Positions 1-11,163 of a DNA stretch of 64,000 nucleotides are shown in pieces. The DNA is from Leptolyngbya sp. FACHB-321 (GTDB lineage Bacteria > Cyanobacteriota > Cyanobacteriia > Leptolyngbyales > Leptolyngbyaceae): NCBI RefSeq assembly GCF_014695975.1, contig NZ_JACJPI010000065.1:62001-126000 (forward strand), in the 5' to 3' direction. The first letter of the stretch is position 1. Every line of letters begins with the position of its first letter. Below the pieces are notes generated by a model that worked only from the letters and a program-made list of their open reading frames with translations, was not told the DNA's origin and made no database searches. Both the position numbers and the translations under genes were made by a program.

Positions 1-32
1 AGAGTCATCGCACCTTCTAGAAGAATTAAGCC

Positions 33-3000
33 ATGTCAACTGCACAAGCACCAGTGAGCACAGACAATCTTGACCCCAAGCAGCTTTTGAGCGTTCTGGC
101 AGAGGTTAAGAAGGGCAACTTCTCGGTACGAATGTCGATCGACCAAACAGGTATGGCTGGCAAAATTGCCGATACGCTCAACGACATCATTGAGATGAAT
201 GAGCGGTTAAGCAACGAATTAGAGCACGTTAGTAACGTCGTTGGTAAAGAAGGCAAGATCAGTGAACGTGCCTCTTTAGGCAACGCGAAAGGCTCCTGGA
301 AAGCCTGCGTAAACTCAGTCAACACGTTGGTTACAGATCTTGTGCAGCCCACAGCAGAGACCGCACGAGTAATTCGAGCGGTGGCAAATGGTGACCTCTC
401 GCAAACGATCGCCACCGAAATTGAAGGCAGACCTCTGCAAGGAGAATTCCTTCAAACGGCTCGCATTGTCAACACAATGGTGGATCAGCTTAACTCCTTC
501 GCTTCTGAAGTAACGCGGGTCGCGCGAGAAGTAGGTACTGAAGGCAAACTCGGCGTACAGGCAGAAGTCCGGGGCGTCGCAGGCACCTGGAAAGACCTCA
601 CCGACAGCGTGAACTCGATGGCAGGCAACCTGACCGCACAGGTACGAAACATTGCGGAAGTAACCACTGCGGTGGCGAATGGCGACCTGTCCAAAAAAAT
701 CACCGTGGATGTCAAAGGTGAAATTCTCGAGCTGAAAGACACGATCAACGTGATGGTGGATCAGCTCAACTCCTTTGCCTCTGAGGTCACGCGGGTGGCA
801 CGGGAAGTGGGTACCGAAGGCAAACTGGGTGTGCAGGCAGAAGTCAAAGGTGTCGCAGGCACCTGGAAAGACCTGACCGACAGCGTGAACCTGATGGCAG
901 GCAACCTGACCGCACAGGTACGAAACATTGCGGAAGTAACCACTGCGGTGGCGAATGGCGACCTGTCCAAAAAAATCACGGTGGATGTCAAAGGTGAAAT
1001 TCTCGAGCTGAAAAACACCGTCAACATCATGGTGGATCAGCTCAACTCCTTCGCCTCAGAAGTAACCAGGGTCGCGCGAGAAGTGGGCGCTGACGGCAAA
1101 CTGGGTGGTCAGGCAGAAGTCCGGGGTGTAGCAGGCACCTGGAAAGACCTGACGGACTCTGTAAACTTCATGGCAGGTAGTTTGACGGCGCAGGTGCGAA
1201 ACATTGCGGAAGTGACGACCGCTGTGGCAAACGGCGACCTGTCCAAAAAAATTACAGTGGATGTGAAAGGCGAAATTCTGGAGCTGAAGAACACGATCAA
1301 CACGATGGTGGATCAGCTCAACTCCTTCGCTTCTGAGGTCACGCGGGTCGCACGAGAAGTGGGTTCCGAAGGGAAACTGGGTGTGCAGGCACAAGTTCAG
1401 GGTGTAGCAGGCACTTGGAAAGACCTGACCGATAACGTGAACTCAATGGCAGGCAATTTGACGGGACAGGTACGAAATATTGCCGAAGTGGCAACGGCGA
1501 TCGCCAATGGTGACCTCTCCAAGAAAATCACGGTGGATGTCAAAGGCGAAATCCTGGAGCTAAAAAACACCATCAACATTATGGTGGATCAGCTTAACTC
1601 CTTCGCGTCTGAAGTGACGCGGGTCGCGCGGGAAGTGGGTTCCGAAGGCAAACTAGGTGGGCAAGCAGACGTAAAAGGCGTAGCAGGCACCTGGAAAGAC
1701 CTGACCGACTCCGTAAACTTCATGGCAGGCAGCTTGACTGCACAGGTACGAAACATTGCGGAAGTAACCACTGCGGTGGCGAATGGCGACCTGTCCAAAA
1801 AAATCACTGTGGATGTGAAAGGCGAAATCCTGGAGCTAAAAGACACGATCAACGTCATGGTGGATCAGCTCAACTCCTTCGCCTCTGAGGTGACGCGAGT
1901 GGCACGGGAAGTGGGTTCCGAAGGCAAACTGGGTGTGCAGGCAGACGTAAAAGGCGTAGCAGGCACCTGGAAAGACCTGACCGACAGTGTGAACTCGATG
2001 GCAGGCAACCTGACCGCACAGGTACGAAATATTGCCGAAGTGACGACCGCTGTGGCAAATGGCGACCTCTCCAAGAAAATTACGGTGCAGGTGAAAGGCG
2101 AAATTCTGGAGCTAAAAGACACCATCAACGTCATGGTCGATCAACTCAGCTCCTTTGCCTCAGAAGTAACCAGGGTCGCACGCGAAGTGGGCACGGAAGG
2201 CAAGCTGGGCGTACAAGCAGAGGTGCGAGGGGTTGCAGGCACCTGGAAAGACCTGACCGACAGTGTGAACTCCATGGCAGGCAACCTGACCGCACAGGTA
2301 CGAAATATTGCCGAAGTGACGACTGCTGTGGCAAACGGTGACCTCTCCAAGAAAATTACGGTGCAGGTGAAAGGCGAAATTCTGGAGCTAAAAGACACCA
2401 TCAACGTCATGGTCGATCAACTCAGCTCCTTTGCCTCAGAAGTAACTAGGGTCGCACGCGAAGTGGGTTCCGAAGGACGGCTGGGTGTGCAAGCCGATGT
2501 GCGTGGTGTAGCGGGTACATGGAAAGACCTGACCGACTCGGTGAACTTCATGGCGGGTAGCTTAACCGCACAAGTGCGGAACATTGCTGCTGTAACGACT
2601 GCTGTGGCAAACGGTGACCTGTCCAAGAAAATTACGGTAGATGTGAAAGGCGAAATTCTCGAGCTAAAAAACACCGTCAATACGATGGTGGATCAGCTCA
2701 ACTCTTTCGCCTCTGAAGTCACGCGGGTCGCACGCGAAGTGGGCACCGAAGGAAAACTCGGTGTGCAGGCAGAGGTGCGTGGTGTGGCAGGCACCTGGAA
2801 AGACCTGACCGACTCGGTGAACTTCATGGCAGGCTCACTCACAGCGCAAGTACGAAACATTGCCGAAGTGACGACTGCTGTGGCGAATGGCGATCTGTCG
2901 AAGAAAATTACCGTGGATGTGAAGGGCGAAATCCTGGAGCTAAAAAACACGATTAATACAATGGTGGATCAGCTCAGTTCCTTTGCCTCTGAAGTAACAC

Positions 3001-6000
3001 GGATGGCGCGGGAAGTGGGCACCGAAGGAAAACTCGGTGTACAGGCGTATGTGCGTGGTGTAGCGGGCACCTGGAAGGATTTGACCGATAACGTGAACTC
3101 AATGGCTGGCAACCTGACCGCACAGGTGCGGAACATTGCCGAAGTAACGAAAGCTGTTGCTAATGGTGATCTCTCCAAGAAAATCACGGTGGATGTGAAG
3201 GGCGAAATTCTCGACCTGAAAGACACTATCAATGTCATGGTGGATCAGCTTAATTCCTTCGCCTCTGAGGTAACGCGGGTCGCACGTGAAGTGGGCACGG
3301 AAGGGATTCTGGGTGGACAAGCAGAGGTGCGTGGTGTGGCAGGCACCTGGAAAGATCTGACCGACTCCGTGAACTTTATGGCAGGCAATCTGACCGCGCA
3401 GGTACGAGGCATCGCGAAAGTGGTGACGGCAGTAGCTAACGGGGACCTGAAGCGGAAGCTCATGCTGGAAGCGAAGGGTGAGATCGAAACCCTTGCCGAC
3501 ACGATCAACGAGATGATTGATACGCTGGCAACCTTTGCCGATCAGGTGACAACCGTAGCGCGTGAGGTGGGTATTGAAGGGAAGCTAGGCGGTCAAGCGA
3601 AAGTGCCGGGTGCATCGGGAACGTGGCGTGACCTGACGGATAACGTGAACGAGTTGGCAGCGAATCTCACGACCCAGGTGCGCGAAATCGCAGAAGTGGC
3701 AACGGCAGTGACGAAGGGCGACCTGACACGATCGATTTCCGTCGCAGCAGAAGGCGAAGTGGCAATCCTGAAAGATAACATCAACCAGATGATTGCCAAC
3801 CTGCGCGAAACCACTCAGAAGAACACTGAACAAGACTGGCTCAAAACCAACTTGGCAAAGTTCACACGTATGCTACAGGGGCAGCGCGATCTAGAAGCGG
3901 TTTCTAAGCTCATCCTCTCAGAATTGGCTCCGCTGGTTTCGGCACAGCATGGGGTCTTTTACCTGATGGAAAGCAGCGAGTTGCATCCTCCCTACCTAAA
4001 ACTGCTCAGCACTTATGCTTACCGCGAACGCAAACACCTGGCAAACCAGTTCCACTTAGGCGAAGGTTTGGTCGGTCAGTGCGCGTTGGAGAAGGAGCGC
4101 ATTCTGATTACCGAAGTGCCCAGCGACTACATCAAAATTAGTTCCGGTTTGGGCGAAGCGACTCCACTAAATGCCGTTGTGCTGCCCGTACTGTTTGAGG
4201 GACAAGTCACAGCAGTGGTCGAATTAGCGTCCTTCCGTCGCTTCAGTGAAATTCACCTCACGTTCTTTGATCAATTAACTGAGAGTATTGCGATCGTCCT
4301 TAACACGATCGCCGCCAGTATGCGGACAGAAGAGCTGCTGAAGCAATCGCAATCCCTGGCAGAAGAGCTGCAAATGCAACAGAAGGAGCTGACTGAAACC
4401 AACCAGCGACTAGAGCAACAGGCGCAATCCCTCACTGCCTCTGAAGAACTGCTCAAGAACCAGCAAGACCAGCTTCAACAAACCAACGAAGAGTTGGAAG
4501 AAAAAGCCGAGCTACTGGCAATGCAAAATCAAGAAGTGGAGCGCAAAAACCGAGAGATTGAGCAAGCTCGACAGTCCTTAGAGGAAAAAGCCACACAACT
4601 GGCGATGACCTCCAAGTACAAGTCTGAGTTTCTGGCGAATATGTCCCATGAGCTACGCACACCGCTTAACAGCCTGCTGATCCTGGCACAGCTACTGGGT
4701 GACAACAGTGAAGGTAATTTGACTGCTAAACAAGTCGAATACGCCCGCACGATTCATGCTTCTGGTGGCGATTTACTCACGCTCATTAACGATATTCTCG
4801 ACTTGGCGAAAATTGAGTCAGGCACGATGTCGGTAGACATTGACCAGACCCTCTTTACCGACCTTCGTAACCATATGGAGCGCACCTTCCGCCAAATCGC
4901 GCAAACGAAGCGGTTAGACTTCCACATTCACCTCAATGAACACCTGCCACGTTTGATGTATACCGATTCAAAGCGCCTTCAGCAGGTGTTGAAGAATCTA
5001 CTTGCGAATGCGTTCAAATTTACAGAGCAAGGGGAAGTCAGTTTACAGATTAGCGTTGCTACCCACGGTTGGAGCCGCGACCAAAAACAACTGAATCAGG
5101 CAGAGACAGTAATTGCCTTTGCGGTTTGCGATACCGGGGTGGGCATACCAGCTGCCAAGCAACGGGTCATTTTTGAGGCATTTCAGCAAGCGGATGGCAC
5201 CACCTCCCGTAAATACGGGGGCACTGGCTTGGGGCTGTCGATTAGCCGGGAGATTGCTCAACTCTTGGGTGGTGAAATTAAACTTCAAAGTGAAGCCGGT
5301 CAAGGCAGCACCTTTACGCTTTATTTGCCACTGTCTTACATCTCAACAGACGCTCACAGCGACCTGCTCGACGATCGCCATCCAACACAGGGAGGAACAT
5401 TTAAGGCACAGACTACTGGTTTACTTTCGCCATCAAGGCAGACAGCGCAGCGACTTACAAACAGCGAACGGCGCACAAGCCTGCAAGAAGAGGAAGCCAT
5501 CGTTGCGTCACTACTGAGTGAACCAGCCATTGACGATGATCGCGATACGATTCAGCCCGACGATCAGGTACTCCTCATCATCGAAGATGACCTTGCCTTT
5601 GCCCAGATCCTTCTGGATATGGCACGACAACAAGGCTTTAAAGGGCTAGTAGCCGCTCGTAGTGATGTGGGCTTAGCAATGGCGCAAGAATTAAAACCAG
5701 CCGCCATTATGCTGGACGTCCGGCTGCCGTTTATGACGGGTTGGGCAGTCTTAGATCGACTCAAGCATAATCCTGCTACGCGGCATATTCCGGTGCATAT
5801 GATGTCGGTTGAGGAGGGTCAGAAGCGCAGCTTACAGCTTGGTGCGATCGCCTTCATCCAAAAGCCTGCTAGCAGCGAAGCGCTCTCGAAAGCACTCAAC
5901 GATATTAAGGGCTTTATCGAACGTCCGGTCAAGCATCTACTGATTGTTGAGGACGACGAAACGCAACGCCACAGCATTGTAGAGCTGATTGGCAATAGTG

Positions 6001-6734
6001 ACGTGAGAAGCACGGCTGTCGGTACAGGTGCAGAAGCCCTGGAAGCACTCAAAACGGGTCATTTCGACTGCCTGGTACTGGATCTGGGTCTACCTGATAT
6101 TGCTGGCTTTGCACTGATTGAACAGATTAAGCAAGAACCTGGTCTTCAGCGTCTACCCATCATCGTCTACACGGGCAAAGAACTGACTGCTCAAGAAGAA
6201 ACCGAACTGCGGCGCATTTCCGACACAATTATTGTGAAAGATGTGCGATCGCCCGAACGACTGCTAGACGAAACCGCGCTGTTCTTGCATCGAGTGCATG
6301 AAAATCTACCCGCGCCTCAGCGTTTGATGCTGGAGCAATTACAGCAGGTTGATCCCGCATTGGTGGGCAAGACTGTGCTCATTGTTGACGACGATGTACG
6401 CAATATCTTTGCGCTAACCAGTATGCTGGAACGGTATCAGATCCGAACGACCTATGCCGAAAATGGACGAGACGGCATTACACTGCTGCAAAACACCCCT
6501 GACCTCGACCTTGTGTTAATGGATGTCATGATGCCAGACATGGATGGTTACGAAACAATGCGTGCCATTCGTCAGCTAGAGCAGTTTCGCACCTTGCCTA
6601 TCATTGCCTTGACCGCCAAAGCGATGAAGGGCGATCGTGAAAAATGCATCGAAGCAGGTGCGTCCGATTACATTACAAAACCAGTCGATATGGAACAGTT
6701 ACTGTCGTTACTACGGGTTTGGCTATACGAATAG
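33..6734 (+). CDS. Poly-HAMP hybrid sensor histidine kinase with three receiver domains
   Basis: This is a 2233-residue signalling kinase with no membrane segment, so it is probably cytoplasmic. An N-terminal HAMP-like part (about 20-140) is followed by 12 tandem units of 92 residues (about 149-1252), each with the motif [11 protein letters not shown] and a [10 protein letters not shown] turn. A GAF domain (about 1280-1427) and a Gln/Glu-rich coiled coil (about 1430-1526) lead to HisKA with His1539 in [10 protein letters not shown]. The HATPase domain has DTGVGIP and a [11 protein letters not shown]-box. Three receivers follow, with phospho-acceptors near Asp1895 (MLDVRLP), Asp2017 (VLDLGLP) and Asp2164 (LMDVMMP). 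The plan resembles fungal group III (Nik1-type) HAMP-array kinases and their bacterial homologues. No DNA-binding output is present. The STAS gene downstream is a plausible partner. The ATG start leaves only 32 bases of upstream sequence in the window, so the promoter is not seen. Confidence 0.95.
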   Translation: MSTAQAPVSTDNLDPKQLLSVLAEVKKGNFSVRMSIDQTGMAGKIADTLNDIIEMNERLSNELEHVSNVVGKEGKISERASLGNAKGSWKACVNSVNTLVTDLVQPTAETARVIRAVANGDLSQTIATEIEGRPLQGEFLQTARIVNTMVDQLNSFASEVTRVAREVGTEGKLGVQAEVRGVAGTWKDLTDSVNSMAGNLTAQVRNIAEVTTAVANGDLSKKITVDVKGEILELKDTINVMVDQLNSFASEVTRVAREVGTEGKLGVQAEVKGVAGTWKDLTDSVNLMAGNLTAQVRNIAEVTTAVANGDLSKKITVDVKGEILELKNTVNIMVDQLNSFASEVTRVAREVGADGKLGGQAEVRGVAGTWKDLTDSVNFMAGSLTAQVRNIAEVTTAVANGDLSKKITVDVKGEILELKNTINTMVDQLNSFASEVTRVAREVGSEGKLGVQAQVQGVAGTWKDLTDNVNSMAGNLTGQVRNIAEVATAIANGDLSKKITVDVKGEILELKNTINIMVDQLNSFASEVTRVAREVGSEGKLGGQADVKGVAGTWKDLTDSVNFMAGSLTAQVRNIAEVTTAVANGDLSKKITVDVKGEILELKDTINVMVDQLNSFASEVTRVAREVGSEGKLGVQADVKGVAGTWKDLTDSVNSMAGNLTAQVRNIAEVTTAVANGDLSKKITVQVKGEILELKDTINVMVDQLSSFASEVTRVAREVGTEGKLGVQAEVRGVAGTWKDLTDSVNSMAGNLTAQVRNIAEVTTAVANGDLSKKITVQVKGEILELKDTINVMVDQLSSFASEVTRVAREVGSEGRLGVQADVRGVAGTWKDLTDSVNFMAGSLTAQVRNIAAVTTAVANGDLSKKITVDVKGEILELKNTVNTMVDQLNSFASEVTRVAREVGTEGKLGVQAEVRGVAGTWKDLTDSVNFMAGSLTAQVRNIAEVTTAVANGDLSKKITVDVKGEILELKNTINTMVDQLSSFASEVTRMAREVGTEGKLGVQAYVRGVAGTWKDLTDNVNSMAGNLTAQVRNIAEVTKAVANGDLSKKITVDVKGEILDLKDTINVMVDQLNSFASEVTRVAREVGTEGILGGQAEVRGVAGTWKDLTDSVNFMAGNLTAQVRGIAKVVTAVANGDLKRKLMLEAKGEIETLADTINEMIDTLATFADQVTTVAREVGIEGKLGGQAKVPGASGTWRDLTDNVNELAANLTTQVREIAEVATAVTKGDLTRSISVAAEGEVAILKDNINQMIANLRETTQKNTEQDWLKTNLAKFTRMLQGQRDLEAVSKLILSELAPLVSAQHGVFYLMESSELHPPYLKLLSTYAYRERKHLANQFHLGEGLVGQCALEKERILITEVPSDYIKISSGLGEATPLNAVVLPVLFEGQVTAVVELASFRRFSEIHLTFFDQLTESIAIVLNTIAASMRTEELLKQSQSLAEELQMQQKELTETNQRLEQQAQSLTASEELLKNQQDQLQQTNEELEEKAELLAMQNQEVERKNREIEQARQSLEEKATQLAMTSKYKSEFLANMSHELRTPLNSLLILAQLLGDNSEGNLTAKQVEYARTIHASGGDLLTLINDILDLAKIESGTMSVDIDQTLFTDLRNHMERTFRQIAQTKRLDFHIHLNEHLPRLMYTDSKRLQQVLKNLLANAFKFTEQGEVSLQISVATHGWSRDQKQLNQAETVIAFAVCDTGVGIPAAKQRVIFEAFQQADGTTSRKYGGTGLGLSISREIAQLLGGEIKLQSEAGQGSTFTLYLPLSYISTDAHSDLLDDRHPTQGGTFKAQTTGLLSPSRQTAQRLTNSERRTSLQEEEAIVASLLSEPAIDDDRDTIQPDDQVLLIIEDDLAFAQILLDMARQQGFKGLVAARSDVGLAMAQELKPAAIMLDVRLPFMTGWAVLDRLKHNPATRHIPVHMMSVEEGQKRSLQLGAIAFIQKPASSEALSKALNDIKGFIERPVKHLLIVEDDETQRHSIVELIGNSDVRSTAVGTGAEALEALKTGHFDCLVLDLGLPDIAGFALIEQIKQEPGLQRLPIIVYTGKELTAQEETELRRISDTIIVKDVRSPERLLDETALFLHRVHENLPAPQRLMLEQLQQVDPALVGKTVLIVDDDVRNIFALTSMLERYQIRTTYAENGRDGITLLQNTPDLDLVLMDVMMPDMDGYETMRAIRQLEQFRTLPIIALTAKAMKGDREKCIEAGASDYITKPVDMEQLLSLLRVWLYE
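477..3788 (+). repeat. Tandem 276-bp coding repeat, 12 units
   Basis: The HAMP array is encoded by direct repeats with an exact 276-bp period. Equivalent ATGGTGGATCAGCT-type positions fall at 477, 753, 1029, 1305, 1581, 1857, 2133, 2409, 2685, 2961, 3237 and 3513, and the phase continues to 3789 with no indel. The first ten or so units are very similar in DNA. The last two (from about 3400) are diverged. The units around 2040-2160 and 2316-2436 are almost identical, which suggests recent duplication or gene conversion. Minus-strand open frames of 85-89 codons recur at the same period and are by-products of the repeat. Confidence 0.95.
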
Positions 6735-6990
6735 TAATGTCGTTGTACTTTCATCCCTCTTTGTGGCTAAGGGTTCTGCTTAAATAGAGTTAGCTTTTTT
6801 ATGTAAGGGTGGCAATCCGTATCCTTACAGATTGTGAGGTTCACAGAGTATTTAAGGCTCGGTCTTTAGTCCTTAGAGGGAGAGCAGGTAGGAATCAGAG
6901 TTACCCCCTTGGTGTAAAGAACATTCCTACTTCTGCTGACCCAGCCGTACTGGGAGATCTAACGATATAGAAGTTCTGGAGGGTTGATCG

Positions 6991-7335
6991 ATGGCTGTTG
7001 TACAAACGTTTTATCCCAAAAGAATTTTGAGTTCTTCAACGACGGGCAATCTGCTTGAAGACATCACCCGTACGCTTGAGGATGGCATCACCAATATTTT
7101 GATTGACTTTCAGCACGTTATGTTTATGGACAGCACTGGTCTGTCAGCAATGGTGCTACTGCTGAAGCAAGTGAACGAGGCAAATGGTCGTCTGGGGCTT
7201 TGCCGACTCAACGGACAGGCATATATGGTGCTTGAGCATAGCGGGATGGATCAGGTGTTTGACATTTACGACACACCAGAAGCGTTCGATCGTGCTCTGG
7301 ATAGTAGCAATACAGGCGAACCGTCCGCAAAGTAG
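6991..7335 (+). CDS. STAS-domain protein (anti-sigma factor antagonist type)
   Basis: This 114-residue protein consists of a single STAS domain of the SpoIIAA/RsbV type. The core reads ILIDFQHVMFMDSTGLSAMV, and Ser48 in MDSTG is the position phosphorylated by switch kinases in this family. Known members bind and are controlled by anti-sigma or switch kinases, so the role is protein-protein signalling in the cytoplasm. A GGAGGG ribosome-binding site lies shortly upstream of the ATG. The gene starts 256 bases after the giant kinase and shares its strand, so a functional link is plausible but unproven. The target sigma factor or regulator is not in the window. Confidence 0.88.
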   Translation: MAVVQTFYPKRILSSSTTGNLLEDITRTLEDGITNILIDFQHVMFMDSTGLSAMVLLLKQVNEANGRLGLCRLNGQAYMVLEHSGMDQVFDIYDTPEAFDRALDSSNTGEPSAK

Positions 7336-7349
7336 ACGATAATGGCGGT

Positions 7350-7625
7350 ATGCCACGTAAGCAAAAGTTTCCGCACCTACTGCAATCCAAGTGGACCGCG
7401 CACCAAGCCGTTGACGGCTGGCGGCACTTTCAGGTTGCTAATCGCAAAAATCAAGGACAGTGGGTGTTCGCCGAAATGGTTGCTGCCTGCGATCCAACGG
7501 TACGCTTCTGGGTCAATGCGCGGCTCTTGAAGGATCAAGCACTCTGGCAGGCAGGCTGGCAGTCGCTTCAAGAGCAAGAGTCGTGGGATCAAGTACTCCA
7601 AGCCGCTAAGCAGAGCAACGCTTAG
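7350..7625 (+). CDS. Small Trp-rich protein (TIGR02450-like)
   Basis: This 91-residue soluble protein is rich in tryptophan (KWTAHQAVDGWRHFQV, GQWVF, RFWVN, LWQAGWQ, SWDQV). This matches the conserved TIGR02450 'Trp-rich protein' family of cyanobacteria and proteobacteria, whose function is unknown. It begins 14 bases after the STAS stop codon and is probably co-transcribed with it. An ATG 8 bases upstream (7342) is in another frame and would give an unrelated peptide, so 7350 is preferred. Confidence 0.8.
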   Translation: MPRKQKFPHLLQSKWTAHQAVDGWRHFQVANRKNQGQWVFAEMVAACDPTVRFWVNARLLKDQALWQAGWQSLQEQESWDQVLQAAKQSNA

Positions 7626-7683
7626 TAGAACGAGCGGCGATCGGGCACCGCCGTACGAGCAAACTTATAGGGCGATCGCCCGT

Positions 7684-8178
7684 TTAGAACGGAATATCAT
7701 CAAAGTCTGGTGTTGCAGTCGCTGGTTCAGGTTGTGTCTGAAATTTGCCTGTTTTAGCTTTAGCGGTAGGGGTTGCTGGAGCTGGTTTTGCCGATGGTGC
7801 TGCACCACTTGGTTTAGCAGCTTGATTGCTGGCAGGCGCGGGTGTAGAGGCAGTAGAGGTTTCCAGAGCGGTATCGGCTCCAAGGCTATGAATGCGTTGG
7901 GCAGTGAGTTCGGCGCGCTTTTCTTTGAAGCCTTCGGGTCTATCGATCGTATTCATTCTCAAACTTCCTTCAATGACCACGCGATCGCCCTGGTGGAAGC
8001 GCTCTTGAATCTCCTGAGCCAGGTTGCCCCAACCCACTACTTTGAGCCGCGAAGGTGGGTCTTCGGCACGCAAGCCAGGAAACTCCACAAACATTTCCGC
8101 GATCGGAGTTTGAGTGTCAGACGTGTAGCGCAATTCGGGAGCCTGGACAATTTCTGCCATCAAGATGCAGCTATTCAT
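7684..8178 (-). CDS. ssb: Single-stranded DNA-binding protein
   Basis: This 164-residue SSB has an N-terminal OB-fold (about residues 1-105, with LMAEIVQAPELRYT, GDRVVIEGSLRM and KEKRAELTAQRI). A low-complexity Ala/Pro/Lys linker follows, and then the acidic tip DFDDIPF that recruits replication and repair partners. It coats ssDNA during replication and recombination. It lies 30 bases downstream of the nucleotidyltransferase gene on the same strand and may be read through from it. Cyanobacteria often carry more than one SSB paralogue, so this need not be the only one in the genome. Confidence 0.93.
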   Translation of the reverse strand: MNSCILMAEIVQAPELRYTSDTQTPIAEMFVEFPGLRAEDPPSRLKVVGWGNLAQEIQERFHQGDRVVIEGSLRMNTIDRPEGFKEKRAELTAQRIHSLGADTALETSTASTPAPASNQAAKPSGAAPSAKPAPATPTAKAKTGKFQTQPEPATATPDFDDIPF

Positions 8179-8208
8179 GGAGCATCAACTAAAAACTAAT
8201 ACTCTATT

Positions 8209-10749
8209 CTAATACTGGCTTTCCGCTTTCGCTGCTTCTGCCTCCTGGTGCTGGTTAACGAATTCTTGTACACGGAGGCGATATTCGCGCAGCGTTTCAT
8301 CAACCCAACCGCGATCGTTGCTATTGGCATAGATATTAACCAGCGGTTCGCCAGCATCGGGCAGAATGAGCACCCAGCTATTGTGCTGATGATTAAAGAT
8401 TTTCACGCCATCTACCAGTTCCAAACTATCAATAGGATGGGTCTCAACCAAATGCCGCATTAAGGCACCTTTCGCCGTCCAAGGGCAGCGAACCATGCAG
8501 GTTTTGTGGCAAACACGAGGGAGTTCAGCACGGATTTGACCGAGCGATCGCTCCTGAATCGTCAGCATTTCAATCAGCTTAGCAATGCAAAACATGGCAT
8601 CAAAGCCGGGATGCAACTGCGGAAAGATGAAGCCCATATCGCCACTGCCACCCAAAATTACGTTGGGGCTAGCGTGGCATGCTTCCATCAGCGCAGTTGG
8701 ATTTGCCTTTGTGCGAATCACCCTGCCGTCATGTCGATGAGCAATTTGTTCGACAGCGCTAGAAGCATTGACTGGGACGACGATCGTACCTCTTGGATGA
8801 TGTACCAGCAGCATATCTGCCATGAGTGCTGTTAACACTTCGCCCCGAATAGCGCTACCCGCTTCATCAACCAGAATCAGTTGCTCGCCGTTAGCAGAAA
8901 CCTGCACACCAAAAGTGGCTTTCAACGCTTCCACTACATGACCCAGTTGACTCAGCAAGACTTCACGATCGGAGGGGTTGGGCGCGGTGTGGCTAAGGCT
9001 GGCATTGAGCACGACAGCATCGCAACCAAATTTAGCTAGTAGCTGTGGCAGCACGGCACCCGAAACCGCATAAGCGTAGTCGATAACCACCTTTGAACTG
9101 CTGTGGCGAATCGCTTCAACATTCAGATGTTTTTCAAAGCAGGTACCGTAAATATCTACGACTTGATTGGCATAAACAACATTGCCAATTTCCTGAATTT
9201 GGGCGCGGCGGAAATCCTCTTTGAAATAAGCACCTTCGATCTTCTTTTCACGGGCTTTAGAAATATTGATGCCGTTGTAGTCGAAGAACTCAATCAGAAT
9301 GTGGTCGGGACGATCAGGATGCATTCGCACATGGATGCCACCCGCGATCGACAGTGTGGGGACAATCGTACGCGCTAGTGGAATGGCAGTGGCTTCCAGG
9401 TTTTGCACATTCACGCCAACGGACATCAGCCCAGCAATGAGCGATCGCGACACCATCCGTGAAATGCTGCGCTGATCTCGCGAGACAGCAACTTGAGCAT
9501 CAGGCTTAAGCGTGGAACCATACGCCGCACCCAACTTCACCGCAAACTCTGGCGTGATATCGACATTCGCTAAGCCTGATACACCACGTTGCCCAAAAAG
9601 ATTGCGATAAGCAGCGTGTCCCCAGATCAGGTTGATATTCAGCGTGGCACCCGATTCAACTCGTTTGCTGGGCCACACCCGTACACCCGGACTAACCTGC
9701 GCTTCTTCGCCGATCGTCGATAAAGGACCCACGACTGCACCTTCCAGCACATGGGCACGACGATCAACCCGTGTACCGCGTGCAATTACACACGCTCGCA
9801 GATGGGCTTCTTCACCAATAATTGCGCCATTGAGAATAATGGGACGCTTGAGGTCGGCATCGGCACCGATCGTCACGTTATCGCCAATGACGGTGCCCGC
9901 TTCAAGCTGCACTCGCGCACCAATGCGGCAATTACTGCCAATCATTACAGGCGTTGAAATTTTGGCAGTGGGGTCGAGGAAAGTATTCTGACCCACCCAT
10001 AAACCGGGCGATCGCTCCTCGTAAGCAATGTCCAGCTTTACTTTTCGCTCTAAGCCGTCGTACTGAGCATCGCGGTAGGTATCCAAATGACCGACATCAC
10101 ACCAGTAGCCTTCGGCAACATAGCCGTACATTGGCTCCCGTTTCTCTAATAGCAACGGAAATAGATCTTTGGAAAAATCGGCTTCCTGATTTTCAGACAA
10201 ATAATCCAGTACTTCTGGCTCAAGAATGTATGTACCTGTATTCACAGTGTCCGAAAACACTTCACTGGTCGAAGGTTTTTCGAGAAAGCGGAGGATGCGA
10301 TCGTCCCGGTCAGTAATCACCACGCCAAATTCGATCGGGTTTGCCACGCGAGTTAAAATCAGCGTTGCTTTCGACTGGCGCTGCTTGTGAAACCGAATAG
10401 CAGCGCTCAGGTCAAAATCAGTAATGCTATCGCCACTGACGACCAGAAAGGTGCGATCGAGCAACTCGGCAATATTCTTCACGCAGCCTGCTGTGCCGAG
10501 CGGCTGATCCTCTTCCACGGCATAGGTCATTTGCACGCCAAAATCACTACCATCCTGAAAGTAGTCGCGCATCACATCGGGCAGGTAGTGCAGCGTTGCA
10601 ATAATCTCGGTAATACGGTGGCGCTTGAGCAGGTTGACAATATGCTCTGCGATCGGGCGATTTAATACTGGCACCATCGGCTTGGGCAAATCACACGTCA
10701 ACGGTCGCAATCGCGTGCCCGATCCACCCGCCATCAAAACTGCTCGCAT
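8209..10749 (-). CDS. Mannose-1-phosphate guanylyltransferase-like protein fused to a degenerate phosphomannomutase domain
   Basis: This 846-residue fusion begins with a sugar-nucleotide transferase (about 1-240; MRAVLMAGGSGTRLRPLT, PKPM, GDSITDFD). A left-handed beta-helix of hexapeptide repeats follows (about 250-370), then a phosphohexomutase-like region (about 380-800). The ATG at 10749 is chosen because the P-loop starts two residues later. A longer frame to 10794 only adds a non-conserved leader. The mutase part lacks a recognisable TASHNP phosphoserine loop, reading GGIHVRMHP near the expected place, and has no DGDGDR metal loop. It is therefore probably not a working mutase. The product would feed GDP- or other NDP-sugars into polysaccharide or glycolipid synthesis. 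The sugar specificity cannot be read from the sequence. Confidence 0.85.
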   Translation of the reverse strand: MRAVLMAGGSGTRLRPLTCDLPKPMVPVLNRPIAEHIVNLLKRHRITEIIATLHYLPDVMRDYFQDGSDFGVQMTYAVEEDQPLGTAGCVKNIAELLDRTFLVVSGDSITDFDLSAAIRFHKQRQSKATLILTRVANPIEFGVVITDRDDRILRFLEKPSTSEVFSDTVNTGTYILEPEVLDYLSENQEADFSKDLFPLLLEKREPMYGYVAEGYWCDVGHLDTYRDAQYDGLERKVKLDIAYEERSPGLWVGQNTFLDPTAKISTPVMIGSNCRIGARVQLEAGTVIGDNVTIGADADLKRPIILNGAIIGEEAHLRACVIARGTRVDRRAHVLEGAVVGPLSTIGEEAQVSPGVRVWPSKRVESGATLNINLIWGHAAYRNLFGQRGVSGLANVDITPEFAVKLGAAYGSTLKPDAQVAVSRDQRSISRMVSRSLIAGLMSVGVNVQNLEATAIPLARTIVPTLSIAGGIHVRMHPDRPDHILIEFFDYNGINISKAREKKIEGAYFKEDFRRAQIQEIGNVVYANQVVDIYGTCFEKHLNVEAIRHSSSKVVIDYAYAVSGAVLPQLLAKFGCDAVVLNASLSHTAPNPSDREVLLSQLGHVVEALKATFGVQVSANGEQLILVDEAGSAIRGEVLTALMADMLLVHHPRGTIVVPVNASSAVEQIAHRHDGRVIRTKANPTALMEACHASPNVILGGSGDMGFIFPQLHPGFDAMFCIAKLIEMLTIQERSLGQIRAELPRVCHKTCMVRCPWTAKGALMRHLVETHPIDSLELVDGVKIFNHQHNSWVLILPDAGEPLVNIYANSNDRGWVDETLREYRLRVQEFVNQHQEAEAAKAESQY

Positions 10750-11163
10750 ACGATCGCCATCCTGTTGATTCCAAGCTGTTAAAGAAAGGCACAACCGCTC
10801 CCCTCTAGTGTCGTATGTTTACAGCGATTTAGACATCCTTACCTGGGGTCGAGAGCGTATCGGGAGCAATCATCCCAGCAAAAGTGGTCGTGCGATCGTC
10901 GCTACAGATAGGATAGAACTAGGGAAAGCATGTCTCTCAGCCATCGTAGGGGATACCTGCCACTCCAAAGTCATACTTTGATTGGTCAAGGTTACTCCAA
11001 TTGAAAGCTGAGGTCTGTTTGCTATTTCACACTTGCGCTGTTTACCGCATCGTGGAACGCTGTTTTTGACGATCGCATCTATCCGGAGTGACCGATGCGA
11101 TCGGTGTAGCTTCAACTGCAAGGTTTGTCAGTCAACTGTTGTAAGTTAATTGAGGATCGAGAC
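10750..11163. other. Intergenic region, divergent promoters
   Basis: This 414-bp spacer lies between the divergently transcribed nucleotidyltransferase and the small membrane protein, so it should hold both promoters. A possible 83-codon minus-strand frame at 10870-11121 has no recognisable protein character. HIP1 half-sites (GCGATCG) are present. I see no RNA gene or convincing hairpin. Confidence 0.5.

Noticed and set aside
485-3508. Series of minus-strand open frames of 85-89 codons, opposite the kinase gene
   Set aside because: They recur at the 276-bp repeat period and mirror the coding repeat, so they are by-products of codon use in the HAMP array and show no independent gene signals.
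477-3788. CRISPR-like regular repeats
   Set aside because: The period is 276 bp with no unique spacers and the repeats are in-frame coding units of the kinase.
10870-11121. 83-codon minus-strand frame in the spacer
   Set aside because: No ribosome-binding site, no protein-like composition and no recognised motif.
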